Assembly: GCF_009765685.1 (NCBI RefSeq)
Contig: NZ_LMUY01000015.1
Span: forward strand, 184,488 to 248,487
From: Acidisphaera sp. L21
GTDB taxonomy: Bacteria; Pseudomonadota; Alphaproteobacteria; Acetobacterales; Acetobacteraceae
Length of the DNA: 64,000 bases
Direction: 5' to 3'
Shown: positions 42,084-52,888 of the stretch, piece after piece
Layout of the letters: each line of letters opens with the position of its first letter
Position numbering within the stretch: position 1 is the stretch's first letter
Notes under the pieces: generated by a model
The model's input: only the letters and a program-made list of their open reading frames with translations
Told to the model about the DNA's origin: nothing
Databases searched by the model: none
Made by a program: the position numbers and the translations under genes

Positions 42084-44327
42084 ATGGCCCGCGATGTCGC
42101 CAAGCCGCTTTGGATCAAGATCACGGCCTACGGCTTCGCCGCGGTCCTGCTCAGCAGCCTCGCCGTCGGGGGCCTGTCGTTTCACCGCCAGTACGTGGCT
42201 GGTGAACAAGACATTGCCGACCAAGTCGCCCGCGACACGGCATCCATCGAAACCGACATGGCCGCGCAACGCCGCGCCGCAACCGGCATGGCCCTGGCGA
42301 TGGCAGGCGAGCCGTCCACCGGGGAATTGATCCTGGCCAACGACCGTCCGACCCTGCTCGCACGCTTCAGCAAGAGCCTGCCAGCGATCGCATCCCAGGC
42401 GGATCTGCGCTTGCTGACGTTCGCCAACGCCGCCGGTGTGGCCGTCGCCCGTATTCACACGCCGGACATCTTCGGCGACAATATGCTGGGCCGCCGCCGC
42501 ACCATCGCCGACACGCTGAAAACCGGCCAAGTCCGTGCCGGGCTGGAGCCAGGGCGGGAGGCCATGACGATCTTCGGCACCGCCCCGGTGATGCTGGACG
42601 GCAAGGTCGTCGGTGTCGCCGATGTCGGCACCGCGCTGAGCAACGACTATTGGCAGCGCCTCAAGACCAGCCTGAAGGCCAACATCGCCGTCCACGTGGA
42701 GAACAAGGGCAAGTTCGAAACCCAAAGCTCGACCTTCACCACGAGCCCGGTGCTGACCGCCGAGGAACTGGCCCAGACATTCAACGACCAGCACCCAACC
42801 GAGATGCGCACCGTCAATGGCCGCACCTATGTGTCGGCCGGTGTGGTGCTGAAGGATTTTTCCGGCGCCAAGATCGGTGTGTTGGAAATCGCCTCCGACG
42901 TCACCTCCGTCATCGCGGCGCGCACCTCCGCCCTATGGGCGATCGCGCTGTCCACCTTGCTTGCCTGCAGCCTGGTGCTCGTGGCGTTTTTCTTCTTCGC
43001 CCGCTCGCTGGGTGGCGCCATCGCCCGGCTGACCCGGATCATGGGCCAACTCGCCGCCGGTGACCTGACAGTCGAGGTGCCCGGCCAGGCCAAGGCCGAC
43101 GAAACCGGCGCCATGGCCCGAGCCGTCCAGGTCTTCAAGGAAGCCGGGATCGAGAAGTGCCGGCTGGAAGCCCTGGCGATCGAGCAGCAGCGCGCCGCCG
43201 AGGAATCCGAGGCCCGGGTCGCCGAACAGCGTGCCGTTGCGGCCGCGCAGCAGCAAGCCGTCGTCGATGGGTTGGCCGGCGGCATGAACCGCCTGGCCGA
43301 TGGCGACCTGACGGTGCGGTTGAACGAGGTTTTCGCCAGCGAATACGAGTCGCTGCGGGCCGACTTCAACGCCGCCGTCGCCCAATTGCAGTCGACGATG
43401 AGCGTCATCGTCACCAACACCGCCGGGCTACGGTCCGGCACGAGTGAGATCACCCAGGCCGCCGACGACCTGTCCCGCCGGACGGAACAGCAGGCCGCCA
43501 GCTTGGAAGAAACCGCCGCCGCGCTGGACGAGATCACCGCCACCGTGCGCAAGACCGCAGACGGCGCCCGCTCCGCCCGGGACATGACGGGTCTGGCCAA
43601 GAACGATGCCGAGCATAGCGGCAGCGTGGTGCGCGATACCGTTGCGGCGATGAGCGCGATCGAGAAATCCGCCGGCCAGATCAGCCAAATCATCGGCGTG
43701 ATCGACGAGATTGCATTCCAGACCAATCTGCTGGCCCTGAACGCCGGGGTCGAGGCGGCCCGGGCGGGCGATGCCGGCCGTGGCTTCGCCGTGGTCGCCA
43801 GCGAAGTGCGCGCCTTGGCGCAACGCTCGGCCGAGGCAGCCAAGGAGATCAAGGCGCTGATTTCCACCAGCACCGGGCAGGTGAGCCGCGGCGTGGATCT
43901 GGTGGACGAAACCGGTCGCTCCCTGGTGCGGATCGTGGACCACGTGTCCCAGATCAGCCGCGTCGTCTCCGATATCGCGGCCAGTGCGGAGGAGCAGGCC
44001 AGCGGCCTGGCGCAGGTGAACACCGCGGTGAATCAGATGGACCAGGTGACCCAACAAAACGCCGCCATGGTCGAGGAAAGCACCGCAGCCAGCCACAGCT
44101 TGGCCCAGGACACCGCGGAGTTGGAGCGCTTGACCGCGAAGTTCCAGATCGGCGAGCCTGCGGCGCCGCAGAGAGCGCCAGCGAAAGCCCCGATCGTGAA
44201 GATGCGTTCCGCCGCCAAGCCGGTTGCCAAGCAGGCCGCACCTCCGCGCCGCCCGTCTGCACCAAAGACGCGCGGCAACACGGTCCTGGCCCATAGCGCC
44301 GACCAGGATGGATGGGAGGAGTTCTGA
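42084..44327 (+). CDS. Methyl-accepting chemotaxis protein with double-Cache sensor
   Basis: Chemoreceptor, 747 aa. TM1 about 12-34, a long periplasmic region about 35-280 of the dCache_3 type, TM2 about 285-307, HAMP about 308-361, a second HAMP-like segment after an Arg/Glu-rich helix, then the signalling coiled coil with the conserved tip [20 protein letters not shown]. It ends DGWEEF, the x-W-x-x-F pentapeptide, after an Ala/Pro/Lys-rich tether. AAGGAG at 42069-42074 lies 9 nt before the ATG. The signalling half is nearly identical to the receptor at 4172-6076, the sensor is not, so the two likely sense different ligands through one chemotaxis array. Confidence 0.94.
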   Translation: MARDVAKPLWIKITAYGFAAVLLSSLAVGGLSFHRQYVAGEQDIADQVARDTASIETDMAAQRRAATGMALAMAGEPSTGELILANDRPTLLARFSKSLPAIASQADLRLLTFANAAGVAVARIHTPDIFGDNMLGRRRTIADTLKTGQVRAGLEPGREAMTIFGTAPVMLDGKVVGVADVGTALSNDYWQRLKTSLKANIAVHVENKGKFETQSSTFTTSPVLTAEELAQTFNDQHPTEMRTVNGRTYVSAGVVLKDFSGAKIGVLEIASDVTSVIAARTSALWAIALSTLLACSLVLVAFFFFARSLGGAIARLTRIMGQLAAGDLTVEVPGQAKADETGAMARAVQVFKEAGIEKCRLEALAIEQQRAAEESEARVAEQRAVAAAQQQAVVDGLAGGMNRLADGDLTVRLNEVFASEYESLRADFNAAVAQLQSTMSVIVTNTAGLRSGTSEITQAADDLSRRTEQQAASLEETAAALDEITATVRKTADGARSARDMTGLAKNDAEHSGSVVRDTVAAMSAIEKSAGQISQIIGVIDEIAFQTNLLALNAGVEAARAGDAGRGFAVVASEVRALAQRSAEAAKEIKALISTSTGQVSRGVDLVDETGRSLVRIVDHVSQISRVVSDIAASAEEQASGLAQVNTAVNQMDQVTQQNAAMVEESTAASHSLAQDTAELERLTAKFQIGEPAAPQRAPAKAPIVKMRSAAKPVAKQAAPPRRPSAPKTRGNTVLAHSADQDGWEEF

Positions 44328-44335
44328 ACCCGGCG

Positions 44336-44479
44336 TTACGGCGTCGTGTTCGGCCGGAGTGAGGGCGGGGTCGTCAACGGCCCCGTCTGCTTGGAGACAT
44401 CGGGCCGCGGGTTGTCACCGAGGTAGACGCCGGAACAGCCCGGCAATCCCAGCAATGCCACGATAAGAATGATCCTCAC
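44336..44479 (-). CDS. Small lipoprotein, 47 aa
   Basis: A short gene read by hand. GTG at 44479 (CAC at 44477-44479), stop TAA at 44336-44338, 47 codons. The product begins MRIILIVALLGLPGCSG: a short hydrophobic signal and a lipobox ending in Cys15, followed by a Thr/Pro/Asp tail. AGGGGG lies about 7 nt upstream of the GTG. It converges with the chemoreceptor stop at 44327. Small entericidin-like lipoproteins look like this, but no family can be named. Confidence 0.65.
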   Translation of the reverse strand: MRIILIVALLGLPGCSGVYLGDNPRPDVSKQTGPLTTPPSLRPNTTP

Positions 44480-44555
44480 GACGAAACCCCCTGCCCGGGA
44501 TGGCATACAGCAGAAACCATGCTGTCGTGCCAGCCTGGCAGGCTCCCCTGACCGG

Positions 44556-44936
44556 TTACGCGGCGAACCGTGTCGTCAATTGCCGGTCCGCCTCGACCCG
44601 AAGATCGCTCGGCAGGTTCACCAGCGCGCGTTCGTTGATCGGCATGGCACGGTAGGCCCGCAGCACCCGGCCCTTGGCTTCTGCATGCTGGTTCAACGCC
44701 ACCTGAATAGCGTCTGCGGACGGCCAGAATCGGCCGTCATAGCCGCTGCGGGAGGTGTTCTTGATTGCGGGTACGGCTTCGACCCCAATTCCGACGAAGT
44801 AGAATGTCCCGACTTCGGATGTCAGAGCTTGGTGTACCGAACTCAAATGTTCCTGCACGGTTCGCAGGACGGCCGTAACGTCGAGCAAGGCTTGGAATGC
44901 GTTGATGCATTCGATCGTGGCGGCATTGACGGGCAC
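44556..44936 (-). CDS. Hypothetical protein (126 aa)
   Basis: Not recognised. From a GTG at 44936 with GGGAG 8 nt upstream the product is 126 aa; the frame is open to 45029, giving a 157-residue version that lacks a ribosome site. No signal peptide or membrane helix. The sequence is mixed with an alpha-helical first half (IECINAFQALLDVTAVLRTV) and an Arg-rich end. Two overlapping frames on the other strand compete for this stretch, so it remains uncertain. It is divergent from the efflux operon. Confidence 0.5.
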   Translation of the reverse strand: MPVNAATIECINAFQALLDVTAVLRTVQEHLSSVHQALTSEVGTFYFVGIGVEAVPAIKNTSRSGYDGRFWPSADAIQVALNQHAEAKGRVLRAYRAMPINERALVNLPSDLRVEADRQLTTRFAA

Positions 44937-45261
44937 TGAGAATTCTCCCGAGAGGGGACGATTTATGTGCCGATTCCCCTCCGCATCATCGGCACACGCG
45001 CTAGTTAGCGCACAAAGGCTACGGTTCAATTAATGAAGCAAACTTCATATTTCGAGACCAAACTTAACAAAAACGGACAGCGGCTCGGCGGTTGCGACAT
45101 CGTCCTGCCTTGATGCAGGCGCTAAGCTCGCGGGAGAATCGTCATGTAACAAAAGGTATTGCAGTGCAGCAAAGCGGTTCACCGGGGTTTACGGATCGGC
45201 CTACCGGCTGCAGTTGCACACCGGGCGGGTGGCGTCACCGCCGTGGAGATGTTTGCAGACG
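44937..45261. promoter_or_regulatory. Long control region upstream of the RND efflux operon
   Basis: 325 bp between the hypothetical GTG at 44936 and the adaptor ATG at 45262. It includes an AT-rich stretch at about 45022-45074, unusual for this window, in which ATGAAG (45033-45038) is inverted as CTTCAT (45043-45048) over a 4-nt loop, a possible operator. A GTG-started 33-codon frame occupies 45164-45265. No clear -35/-10 pair could be assigned. Confidence 0.4.
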
Positions 45262-45265
45262 ATGA
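45164..45265 (+). CDS. Possible 33-codon leader ORF coupled to the efflux operon
   Basis: GTG at 45164, with AAGG about 7 nt upstream, opens a 33-codon frame ending in TGA at 45263-45265. That stop overlaps the adaptor ATG (45262) as ATGA. The adaptor's own ribosome site is weak (GGAG 14 nt upstream), so translation could be coupled. The predicted peptide is basic with three cysteines and resembles no family; a chance frame cannot be excluded. Confidence 0.35.
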   Translation: MQQSGSPGFTDRPTGCSCTPGGWRHRRGDVCRR

Positions 45266-46509
45266 GCGACAAGACCGAACTCCGCCCACCGCCGGCTCGG
45301 ACCGTCGCCCCATCGGGCCGCCACCGGCGCGGATGGATCGTACCGTTCATCGTGGTGCTGCTGCTGGCCGGGGCAGGCTACGCTGGGTGGCGGCTCTTCG
45401 GCGCCACGCCAAAGCCGGCCGCGCGGGCCGGGGCAGGGGCGCCACAATCGGTCGGTGTCGCCACCATTGCGACAGGCAATCTGGACGAGATCATGACCGG
45501 GCTGGGTGCGGTCACCCCCCTGGCCACCGTGACGGTGAAGAACCAGGTCAACGGCATCCTGCAGCAGCTCTCCTTCACCGAGGGCCAGATGGTGCATGCC
45601 GGCGACGTGCTGGCGCAGATCGATCCACGGCCCTACCAGGCTGCATTGGACCAGGCCCAGGGCACGCTGCTTCGCGACACGGCCCTGTTGGGCCAGGCCC
45701 GGGCCGACAACGTGCGGTTCCAGACGCTGAACCGGCAGGACAGCATCGCCCGGCAGCAGGCGGATGACCAAGTGTTCCTCATCAAGCAGGACGAGGGCCT
45801 GGTCGCCGCCGACAAGGGCGCGGTGCAAGCCGCCCAGGTGAACCTTGCCTACACCCGCATCACCGCCCCGGTGGATGGCCGGGTCGGCATTCGCCTGGTC
45901 GATGTCGGCAACTACGTGCAGACCACGGACACCGGCCTGTTCGTCGTCACGCAGCTTCAGCCGATCTCCGTCATCTTCACCCTGCCGGAGGATACGGTGG
46001 ACCAGGTGCAGGCCCAGATGAACGCCGGCTCGCTGCAAGTGACGGCGTATGACCGTACCGACACCACCCTGCTGGCCACCGGCACGCTGGCCACGACGGA
46101 CAACCAGATCGACAATACTACCGGCACCATCAAGCTGCGGGCGATGTTCCCGAATGACGATCGCAAGCTATTCCCGCAGCAATTCGTCAACGCCCATTTG
46201 CGCGTGCAGACGCTGACGAATGTCGTGCTCGCTCCCCAGGCTGCAGTGCAGCAGGGCGCTCCCGGCAGCTTCGTCTACCTGGTCAAGCCCGACAACACCG
46301 TCGGCATCCAGGTGGTGAAGACCGGCATCGCGCAGAATGGCAACATCCAGATCACCGACGGCCTGAAGGCGGGCGACAAGGTGGTGGTCGACGGGCTGGA
46401 CCGCCTGCGCGACGGCGCCAAGATCAGCATCGCGCCACCGCCGGGCCAGGCGCCTGCCACCCCTGCCGCCCCCGCCGGCCGCCAACGCCGCGCGCCCTCC
46501 AACGGATGA
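45262..46509 (+). CDS. mdtA: RND efflux periplasmic adaptor (MdtA-like)
   Basis: Membrane-fusion protein, 415 aa. N-terminal membrane anchor about residues 24-42, then HlyD-type domains: barrel-sandwich hybrid with the [19 protein letters not shown] segment, a helical hairpin, and beta-barrel with [13 protein letters not shown]. It links the inner-membrane pumps to the outer-membrane factor. The ATG at 45262 starts [10 protein letters not shown]; the frame is also open from a TTG at 45214. Stop overlaps the next start (ATGA, 46506-46509). The two-pump arrangement that follows is the MdtABC signature. Confidence 0.9.
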   Translation: MSDKTELRPPPARTVAPSGRHRRGWIVPFIVVLLLAGAGYAGWRLFGATPKPAARAGAGAPQSVGVATIATGNLDEIMTGLGAVTPLATVTVKNQVNGILQQLSFTEGQMVHAGDVLAQIDPRPYQAALDQAQGTLLRDTALLGQARADNVRFQTLNRQDSIARQQADDQVFLIKQDEGLVAADKGAVQAAQVNLAYTRITAPVDGRVGIRLVDVGNYVQTTDTGLFVVTQLQPISVIFTLPEDTVDQVQAQMNAGSLQVTAYDRTDTTLLATGTLATTDNQIDNTTGTIKLRAMFPNDDRKLFPQQFVNAHLRVQTLTNVVLAPQAAVQQGAPGSFVYLVKPDNTVGIQVVKTGIAQNGNIQITDGLKAGDKVVVDGLDRLRDGAKISIAPPPGQAPATPAAPAGRQRRAPSNG

Positions 46510-49500
46510 GCCCCTCTCGTCCGTTCATCCTCCGGCCAGTCGGGACGACGCTGCTGATGGCGGCGATCCTGCTGGTCGGGATCATCGCCTATCGCTTCCT
46601 GCCGATCTCCGCCCTGCCGGAGGTCGATTACCCGACCATCCAGGTGCAAACCTTCTTCCCCGGCGCCAGTCCGGAGGTGATGACCACCTCCGTCACCGCG
46701 CCGTTGGAACGGCAGTTCGGTCAGATGCCGGGGCTGGGGCAGATGTCCTCCTTGTCCTCGGGCGGGGCGTCGGTCATCGCCCTGCAATTCACCCTCAGCC
46801 TCAGCCTGGATGTGGCCGAGCAGGAGGTGCAGGCCGCAATCAACGCCGCCACCAACCTGCTACCCTCCGACCTGCCGGCGCCGCCGATCTATAACAAGGT
46901 CAACCCGGCCGACACCCCCATCCTGACCCTGGCGCTCACCAGCAAGACGATGACGCTGACCCAGGTGGAAAACCTTGCCGACATCCGGCTGGCGCAGAAG
47001 ATCAGCCAGCAACCCGGCGTTGGCCTGGTGTCGATCAGCGGCGGCAATCGTCCGGCTGTGCGCATCGTGGTGAACCCGCGCGCGATGTCTGCCTACGGCC
47101 TGGCGATCGACGACATCCGCACCATCATCGGCACACAGAACACCGATACGCCGAAGGGCAATTTCGACGGCCCGGCGCAAAGCACCACGATCAACGACAA
47201 CGACCAGCTGACCGATGCCAGCCAGTACGGCGACCTGATCATCGCATACAAGAACGGCCGCCCGATCCATCTGCGCGACATCGCCACCGTGGTGAATGGG
47301 GCGGAAAACAACCAACTGGCCGCCTGGGCCAACCGCACCCCGGCCGTGATCCTGAACGTGCAGCGCCAACCCGGTTCGAACGTCATCGGCGTGGTCGACG
47401 GAATCAAGGCGCTGTTGCCCCGGTTGCAGGCCACCATGCCGGCCGCGGTCGACATCGCCGTGCTCAGCGACCGCACCACCACCATCCGCGCCTCCGTCTC
47501 GGATGTGGAGTTCGAGCTGGGGCTGGCCGTAGTGCTGGTCGTGCTTGTAATCTTCCTATTCCTGCGCAACCTGCCGGCAACGCTGATCCCATCGCTGTCG
47601 GTGCCGCTATCGCTGGTGGGCACGCTGGCGGCGATGTACCTGTTGGGCTTCAGCCTGGACAATCTGTCCCTGATGGCGCTGACCATCTCCACCGGCTTCG
47701 TAGTCGACGACGCCATCGTCATGATCGAGAACATCGCCCGCCATGTGGAGGCCGGGATGGGCCCGATGGAGGCGGCGTTGCAAGGCGCCGAGGAGATCGG
47801 CTTCACCATCATCTCGCTCACCGTCTCGCTGATCGCGGTGCTGATCCCGCTGCTGTTCATGGGCGACGTGGTCGGTCGGTTGTTCAACGAGTTCGCCGTC
47901 ACCCTGTCCGTCACCATCATCTTGTCCGCCGTGGTATCGCTGACCCTGGTGCCGATGATGTGCGCTTTGCTGGTCAAGCACCGGCCCGAGAGCAGCCGCA
48001 ACCGGCTGGATCTGATGGCGGAACGCGGCTTCGATCGATTGATCGCTGGCTATGGCCGCTGGCTCGGCTGGGTGCTGGACCACCAGGGGCTGACGCTGCT
48101 GGTCGCGGCGCTCACCCTGGCCGCGACGGTCGCGATGTATATCGTCATCCCCAAGGGGTTCTTTCCCGTTCAGGACACCGGCGTCATCCAGGGCATTTCC
48201 GAGGGGCCGCAAGATACCTCCTTCGTCGCCATGGCGAGGCGGCAGCAGGCGCTGGCCGACATCATCCTGAAGGACCCGGCGGTCGAAAGCCTGTCCTCCT
48301 TCATCGGCGTGGACGGCACCAACACGACGCTGAACGCCGGGCGCTTCCAGATCAACCTGAAACCGAAGGACGAGCGGGGGCTGAACGCCACGGCCGTCAT
48401 CGCACGATTGCAGGACAGCCTGCAGGGCGTGCCCGGCGTCAGCGTCGCGATGCAGCCGGTGCAGGATCTGTCGGTCGATTCCACCGTCAGCCGCGCGCAA
48501 TACCATTTCTTTCTGGAAAACCCCGACGCCACGCTGTTCACCGAATGGGTGCCGAAGCTGGTGGAACGGCTGTCGCAATCGCCGGAATTTTCCGACGTCA
48601 CCAGCGACATGAACACCAACGGCCGCGCGCTGGACATGGTGATCGACCGCCCCACGGCAGCACGGTTCGGCATTACCCCGGCCACGATCGACAACGCGCT
48701 GTACGACGCGTTCGGCCAACGCATCATCTCCACCCTGTACACCCAGTCCAGCCAGTATCGCGTCATCATGCAGGCGGACGTGACGGACGCGCAAAGCCTG
48801 GAGCGTGCGCTGGGCGCGATCTATCTGCCCTCAGCCACTGCAACCGCCGGGCAGGTACCGCTGGCGGCGATGGTGCATGTATCCACCCGCAGCAATGCGT
48901 TGCAGGTGGAACATCTGGGCCAATTCCCGGCCGTATCGATCTCGTTCAACCTGGCACCGGGTGCGTCGCTAGGCGCGGCGAGCACGGACATCACGCAGGC
49001 GCAGAAGGACATCGCCCTTCCCGACAGCTTCAGCACTGCCAACCAGGGCGCGCTGTCGGCATTCCAGTCCTCCCTGTCCAACGAGTTGCTGCTGGTGCTG
49101 GCGGCGCTGGTCGCGGTCTACGTCGTGCTGGGCGTCCTATACGAAAGCTTCATCCATCCGCTGACCATCCTGTCCACCCTGCCATCCGCCGGCGTGGGCG
49201 CGTTGCTGGCGCTGTATTTCACCGGCAACGACCTCGACATCATCGGGATCATCGGCATCATCCTGCTGATCGGCATCGTGAAAAAGAACGCCATCATGAT
49301 GATCGACTTCGCCCTCGCGGCGGAGCGGGAGGAGCATAAGCCCCCGCGCGAGGCGATCTACCAGGCCTGCCTCTTGCGTTTCCGGCCGATCCTGATGACC
49401 ACGATGGCCGCCCTGCTCGGCGCCCTGCCGCTCATGCTGGGTAGCGGGTCCGGCTCCGAACTACGCCGCCCCCTGGGCATCGCCATCGTCGGCGGCCTGC

Positions 49501-49625
49501 TGTTCAGCCAGGTGCTGACGCTGTTCACCACGCCGGTGATCTACCTCGCCTTCGATAAGCTCGCGATCCGCCTGACCGGCCGCCGGCCGAACCTGGACAC
49601 GGGAGAGGCGGCGCCCGTCGAATGA
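46506..49625 (+). CDS. mdtB: RND efflux pump permease (MdtB-like)
   Basis: HAE-1 type RND transporter, 1039 aa, the usual size, with 12 membrane segments and two large periplasmic loops. The proton-relay aspartates appear in [15 protein letters not shown] (TM4), and the [11 protein letters not shown] segment marks TM10. Drugs or detergents are exported in exchange for protons. It overlaps the adaptor stop and the next pump start by 4 bp, consistent with the MdtA-MdtB-MdtC complex. No truncation or frameshift seen. Confidence 0.93.
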   Translation: MSPSRPFILRPVGTTLLMAAILLVGIIAYRFLPISALPEVDYPTIQVQTFFPGASPEVMTTSVTAPLERQFGQMPGLGQMSSLSSGGASVIALQFTLSLSLDVAEQEVQAAINAATNLLPSDLPAPPIYNKVNPADTPILTLALTSKTMTLTQVENLADIRLAQKISQQPGVGLVSISGGNRPAVRIVVNPRAMSAYGLAIDDIRTIIGTQNTDTPKGNFDGPAQSTTINDNDQLTDASQYGDLIIAYKNGRPIHLRDIATVVNGAENNQLAAWANRTPAVILNVQRQPGSNVIGVVDGIKALLPRLQATMPAAVDIAVLSDRTTTIRASVSDVEFELGLAVVLVVLVIFLFLRNLPATLIPSLSVPLSLVGTLAAMYLLGFSLDNLSLMALTISTGFVVDDAIVMIENIARHVEAGMGPMEAALQGAEEIGFTIISLTVSLIAVLIPLLFMGDVVGRLFNEFAVTLSVTIILSAVVSLTLVPMMCALLVKHRPESSRNRLDLMAERGFDRLIAGYGRWLGWVLDHQGLTLLVAALTLAATVAMYIVIPKGFFPVQDTGVIQGISEGPQDTSFVAMARRQQALADIILKDPAVESLSSFIGVDGTNTTLNAGRFQINLKPKDERGLNATAVIARLQDSLQGVPGVSVAMQPVQDLSVDSTVSRAQYHFFLENPDATLFTEWVPKLVERLSQSPEFSDVTSDMNTNGRALDMVIDRPTAARFGITPATIDNALYDAFGQRIISTLYTQSSQYRVIMQADVTDAQSLERALGAIYLPSATATAGQVPLAAMVHVSTRSNALQVEHLGQFPAVSISFNLAPGASLGAASTDITQAQKDIALPDSFSTANQGALSAFQSSLSNELLLVLAALVAVYVVLGVLYESFIHPLTILSTLPSAGVGALLALYFTGNDLDIIGIIGIILLIGIVKKNAIMMIDFALAAEREEHKPPREAIYQACLLRFRPILMTTMAALLGALPLMLGSGSGSELRRPLGIAIVGGLLFSQVLTLFTTPVIYLAFDKLAIRLTGRRPNLDTGEAAPVE

Positions 49626-52600
49626 ACATCTCCGCCCCGTTCATCAACCGCCCCATCGCCACCACGCTGCTGACCCTGGCGATCCTGGCGGCGGGCGCGC
49701 TGGCCTATTTCCAACTACCCGTCGCATCCCTGCCGGAAGTCGATTTCCCCACCATCTCCGTCAGCGCGCAGTTGCCCGGCGCCGATCCGGAAACCGTCGC
49801 CACCAGCCTCGTCGGCCCGCTGGAGCGACATCTGGGCCAGATTGCCGACGTGACGGAGATGACGTCGCAAAGCCAGGTGGGGCAGGGGCGCATCACCCTG
49901 CAATTCAGCCTGGACCGCGACATCAACGGCGCCGCCCGCGACGTGCAGGCCGCCATCAACGCCGCTCGCGTCGACCTTCCGACCAATCTTTTATCCAACC
50001 CCACCTATCGTAAGCTGAACCCGGCGGACGCGCCGATCCTCATCATCTCGCTCACGTCCGACACGCTCACCCGCGGCCAAATCTACGACGCGGCCAGCAC
50101 GGTGCTGCAGCAGCAACTATCGCAGCTTTCCGGTGTGGGGCAGGTGCTGATCAATGGTGCCGCGCTGCCGGCGGTCCGGGTCGAGCTACAGCCGCAAGCC
50201 TTGTTCAAATACGGCATCGGGCTGGAGGACGTGCGCGCCACGCTCGCCTCCGCCAACGCCAACAGCCCAAAGGGCATCGTGGAACTCGGCGATCAGCGTC
50301 TGCAGATCTACACCAACGACCAGGCCAGCCACGCCGCCGACTACCAGCCGCTGATCATCGCCTATCGCAATGGCAAGGCCATCCACCTGACCGACGTCGC
50401 CACCATCGAGGACAGCGTGCAGGACCTGCGCAACCTCGGCCTGGCGAACGGCAAGCCCGCCGTGCTGGTGATCGTGTTCAAGCAACCCGGCGCCAACGTC
50501 ATCAGCACGGTGGACGCCATCAAGGGCGAGGTGCCGAAGCTGCAGGCCGCCCTGCCGCATAACGTCCAACTCACCTTCGCCTCCGACAGCACGACGAGTA
50601 TCCGCGCCTCCCTCGACGATACCGAGATCACGCTGCTGATCGCGGTAGTGCTGGTCGCCGTGGTGGTGTGGCTGTTCCTCCGCAACTGGTCTGCCACGCT
50701 CATCCCCATGGTCGCGGTCCCCGTCTCCGTCATCGGCACGTTCGGGGCGATGTATCTGCTGGGCTTCAGCCTGGACAACCTGTCGCTGATGGCGCTGACC
50801 ATCTCCACCGGGTTCGTCGTCGACGATGCCATCGTGGTGCTGGAAAACATCTCCCGTCATATGGAGGATGGGATGCCCCGCCTGCAGGCCGCGTTGCGCG
50901 GTGCGCAGGAGGTGGGGTTCACCATCATCTCCATCACCGTGTCCCTGATCGCGGTGTTCCTGCCGATCCTGCTGATGGGCGGCATCGTCGGCCGGCTATT
51001 TCGTGAATTCGCCTTGACCCTGTCGCTCGCCATCGTGGTGTCGCTGTTGATCTCGTTGACCACGACCCCGATGCTGTGCGCGCTGTTCCTAAAGCCGAGC
51101 CCGCCGGTGCTACCCAGTTCCAAGCGCCGCCGCAGCTTTGGCGAGCGGGCGCAGGCCTTCTACGGCCGCACCCTGGTCTGGACGCTGGACCATAATTGGC
51201 TGGTGCTGATGGTGGTGGCGGTGACCATCGCCTTGAACGTGATGCTGCTGATTGCCATCCCAAAGGGCTTCTTCCCGACCCAGGATACCGGGCGGCTGAT
51301 CGGCAATTTGCAGGCGGACCAAAGCATCTCCTTCCAGTCGATGAGCCAGAAGCTGACGCAGATGATGGCCATCGTGCAGAAGGACCCGGCGGTGCTGAAC
51401 GTCGTGGGCTCCACCGGCGCCGGCGGTGGCGGCGGCGCATCCGCCACCAACACGGGCAGCGTGTTCGTGGCGCTGAAGCCCAAGAGTGACCGCGACGACC
51501 TGGACACCATCCTGTCGCGGCTGCGGCGGGAATTGTCGGTGGTGCCGGGTGGCCGTCTATTCCTGGTGCCGGCGCAGGACATCCGCGTCGGCGGCCGGCA
51601 AACCAATGCCGCCTACCAATACACCCTGTCCGCCGACAACGTCTCGGAAGTGTCGGAATGGGCGCCGAAATTGCTCGCCGCCCTGCAACGCAACCCGGCG
51701 CTGACGGACGTCAACTCCGACCAGCAGGAGGCCGGGTTGGAATCGCTGGTGCAGATCGATCGGGCCACGGCATCCCGCCTGGGCATCACCGCAAGCCAAA
51801 TCGACAACACGCTGTACGACGCATTCGGCCAGCGCGCCGTGTCCACCATCTACAACGCGCTGAACCAGTACCATGTGGTGATGGAGATCGCGCCCGAATA
51901 CCTGCAGGACCCGGCAGTGCTCGACCAGATCTGGGTCAGCACCTCCGGCGGCACGGCCACGGGCACCTCCACCACCAACGCGCCTTCCGGCACCGTCACT
52001 GGCGCAGGCACGGCGGCCGCCTCGGCGAACGGGATCAACAACTCCCAGCGCAACGCGGCGCAGAATGCGATTGCCACCAGCGGCAGCGGCAGTGCCTCCA
52101 GTGGCGCCGCCGTCAGCACCGGGGTGGAAACGATGGTGCCGCTATCCGCGATCGCGCATTTCGGCACCGGGCACACGGCACTGTCGGTGAACCATCAAAG
52201 CCAGTTCGTCTCCACCACCATCTCGTTCAACCTGGCGCCGGGTCACTCGCTATCCGACGCCAGCGCCGCGATCGACAAGGCGGTCCAGGACATCAAGATG
52301 CCCGCCGACATCGTGGGCGGCTTCGCAGGCACCGCGCAGGTGTTTCAGCAATCGCTGAATAGCGAGGTTCTGTTGGTCGGCGCGGCATTGCTAGCGGTCT
52401 ACATCGTGCTGGGCGTGCTGTACGAAAGCTTCGTCCATCCCATTACCATCCTGTCCACCCTGCCATCCGCCGGCATCGGCGCGGTGCTGGCGCTGATGCT
52501 GCTGAACACCGAATTCTCCCTCATCGCCGTCATCGGGGTGATTCTCCTGATCGGCATCGTCAAGAAGAACGCCATCCTGATGATCGACTTCGCGTTGAAT

Positions 52601-52888
52601 GCCGAACGGACGGAAGGCGCCTCCAGCCGCGATGCGATTTTCGAAGCCTGCATGATGCGTCTACGCCCCATCACCATGACCACCTGCGCCGCCCTGTTGG
52701 GCGCATTGCCGCTCGCATTGGCCTATGGCAACGGCGCGGAATTGCGCCGGCCGCTCGGCATCTCCATCGTCGGCGGGTTGATCGTGAGCCAGGTGCTGAC
52801 GCTGTACACCACCCCCTCCATCTACATGCTGATGGACCGGTTGCGCCTACGCCGCCGCCCCGCACCGGCATTAGGAGCAGCCGAATGA
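49622..52888 (+). CDS. mdtC: RND efflux pump permease (MdtC-like) with Ser/Thr/Gly-rich insert
   Basis: Second HAE-1 pump, 1088 aa, about 50-60 longer than its neighbour or E. coli MdtC. TM4 aspartates in [15 protein letters not shown] and the [11 protein letters not shown] segment are intact. The extra length is one low-complexity Gly/Ser/Thr/Ala/Asn-rich block at residues 774-833 (51941-52120), between IWVS and METMVPLS-type core sequence. By homology to AcrB this lies in or next to the C-terminal docking subdomain facing the outer-membrane factor. Works with MdtB-like partner and MdtA-like adaptor. Confidence 0.93.
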   Translation: MNISAPFINRPIATTLLTLAILAAGALAYFQLPVASLPEVDFPTISVSAQLPGADPETVATSLVGPLERHLGQIADVTEMTSQSQVGQGRITLQFSLDRDINGAARDVQAAINAARVDLPTNLLSNPTYRKLNPADAPILIISLTSDTLTRGQIYDAASTVLQQQLSQLSGVGQVLINGAALPAVRVELQPQALFKYGIGLEDVRATLASANANSPKGIVELGDQRLQIYTNDQASHAADYQPLIIAYRNGKAIHLTDVATIEDSVQDLRNLGLANGKPAVLVIVFKQPGANVISTVDAIKGEVPKLQAALPHNVQLTFASDSTTSIRASLDDTEITLLIAVVLVAVVVWLFLRNWSATLIPMVAVPVSVIGTFGAMYLLGFSLDNLSLMALTISTGFVVDDAIVVLENISRHMEDGMPRLQAALRGAQEVGFTIISITVSLIAVFLPILLMGGIVGRLFREFALTLSLAIVVSLLISLTTTPMLCALFLKPSPPVLPSSKRRRSFGERAQAFYGRTLVWTLDHNWLVLMVVAVTIALNVMLLIAIPKGFFPTQDTGRLIGNLQADQSISFQSMSQKLTQMMAIVQKDPAVLNVVGSTGAGGGGGASATNTGSVFVALKPKSDRDDLDTILSRLRRELSVVPGGRLFLVPAQDIRVGGRQTNAAYQYTLSADNVSEVSEWAPKLLAALQRNPALTDVNSDQQEAGLESLVQIDRATASRLGITASQIDNTLYDAFGQRAVSTIYNALNQYHVVMEIAPEYLQDPAVLDQIWVSTSGGTATGTSTTNAPSGTVTGAGTAAASANGINNSQRNAAQNAIATSGSGSASSGAAVSTGVETMVPLSAIAHFGTGHTALSVNHQSQFVSTTISFNLAPGHSLSDASAAIDKAVQDIKMPADIVGGFAGTAQVFQQSLNSEVLLVGAALLAVYIVLGVLYESFVHPITILSTLPSAGIGAVLALMLLNTEFSLIAVIGVILLIGIVKKNAILMIDFALNAERTEGASSRDAIFEACMMRLRPITMTTCAALLGALPLALAYGNGAELRRPLGISIVGGLIVSQVLTLYTTPSIYMLMDRLRLRRRPAPALGAAE

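Noticed and set aside
44532..44544. Palindrome AGCCTGGCAGGCT downstream of the hypothetical gene
   Set aside because: A one-base loop cannot form a stable terminator hairpin, and there is no T run.
44469..44939. A 156-codon open frame on the plus strand opposite the hypothetical gene
   Set aside because: No ribosome site, Cys/Arg-rich composition; the minus frame has GGGAG before a GTG. The choice remains uncertain.
45144..45149. A start-stop element ATGTAA with GGGAG upstream in the efflux leader
   Set aside because: Six bases are too little evidence; kept only as a curiosity.
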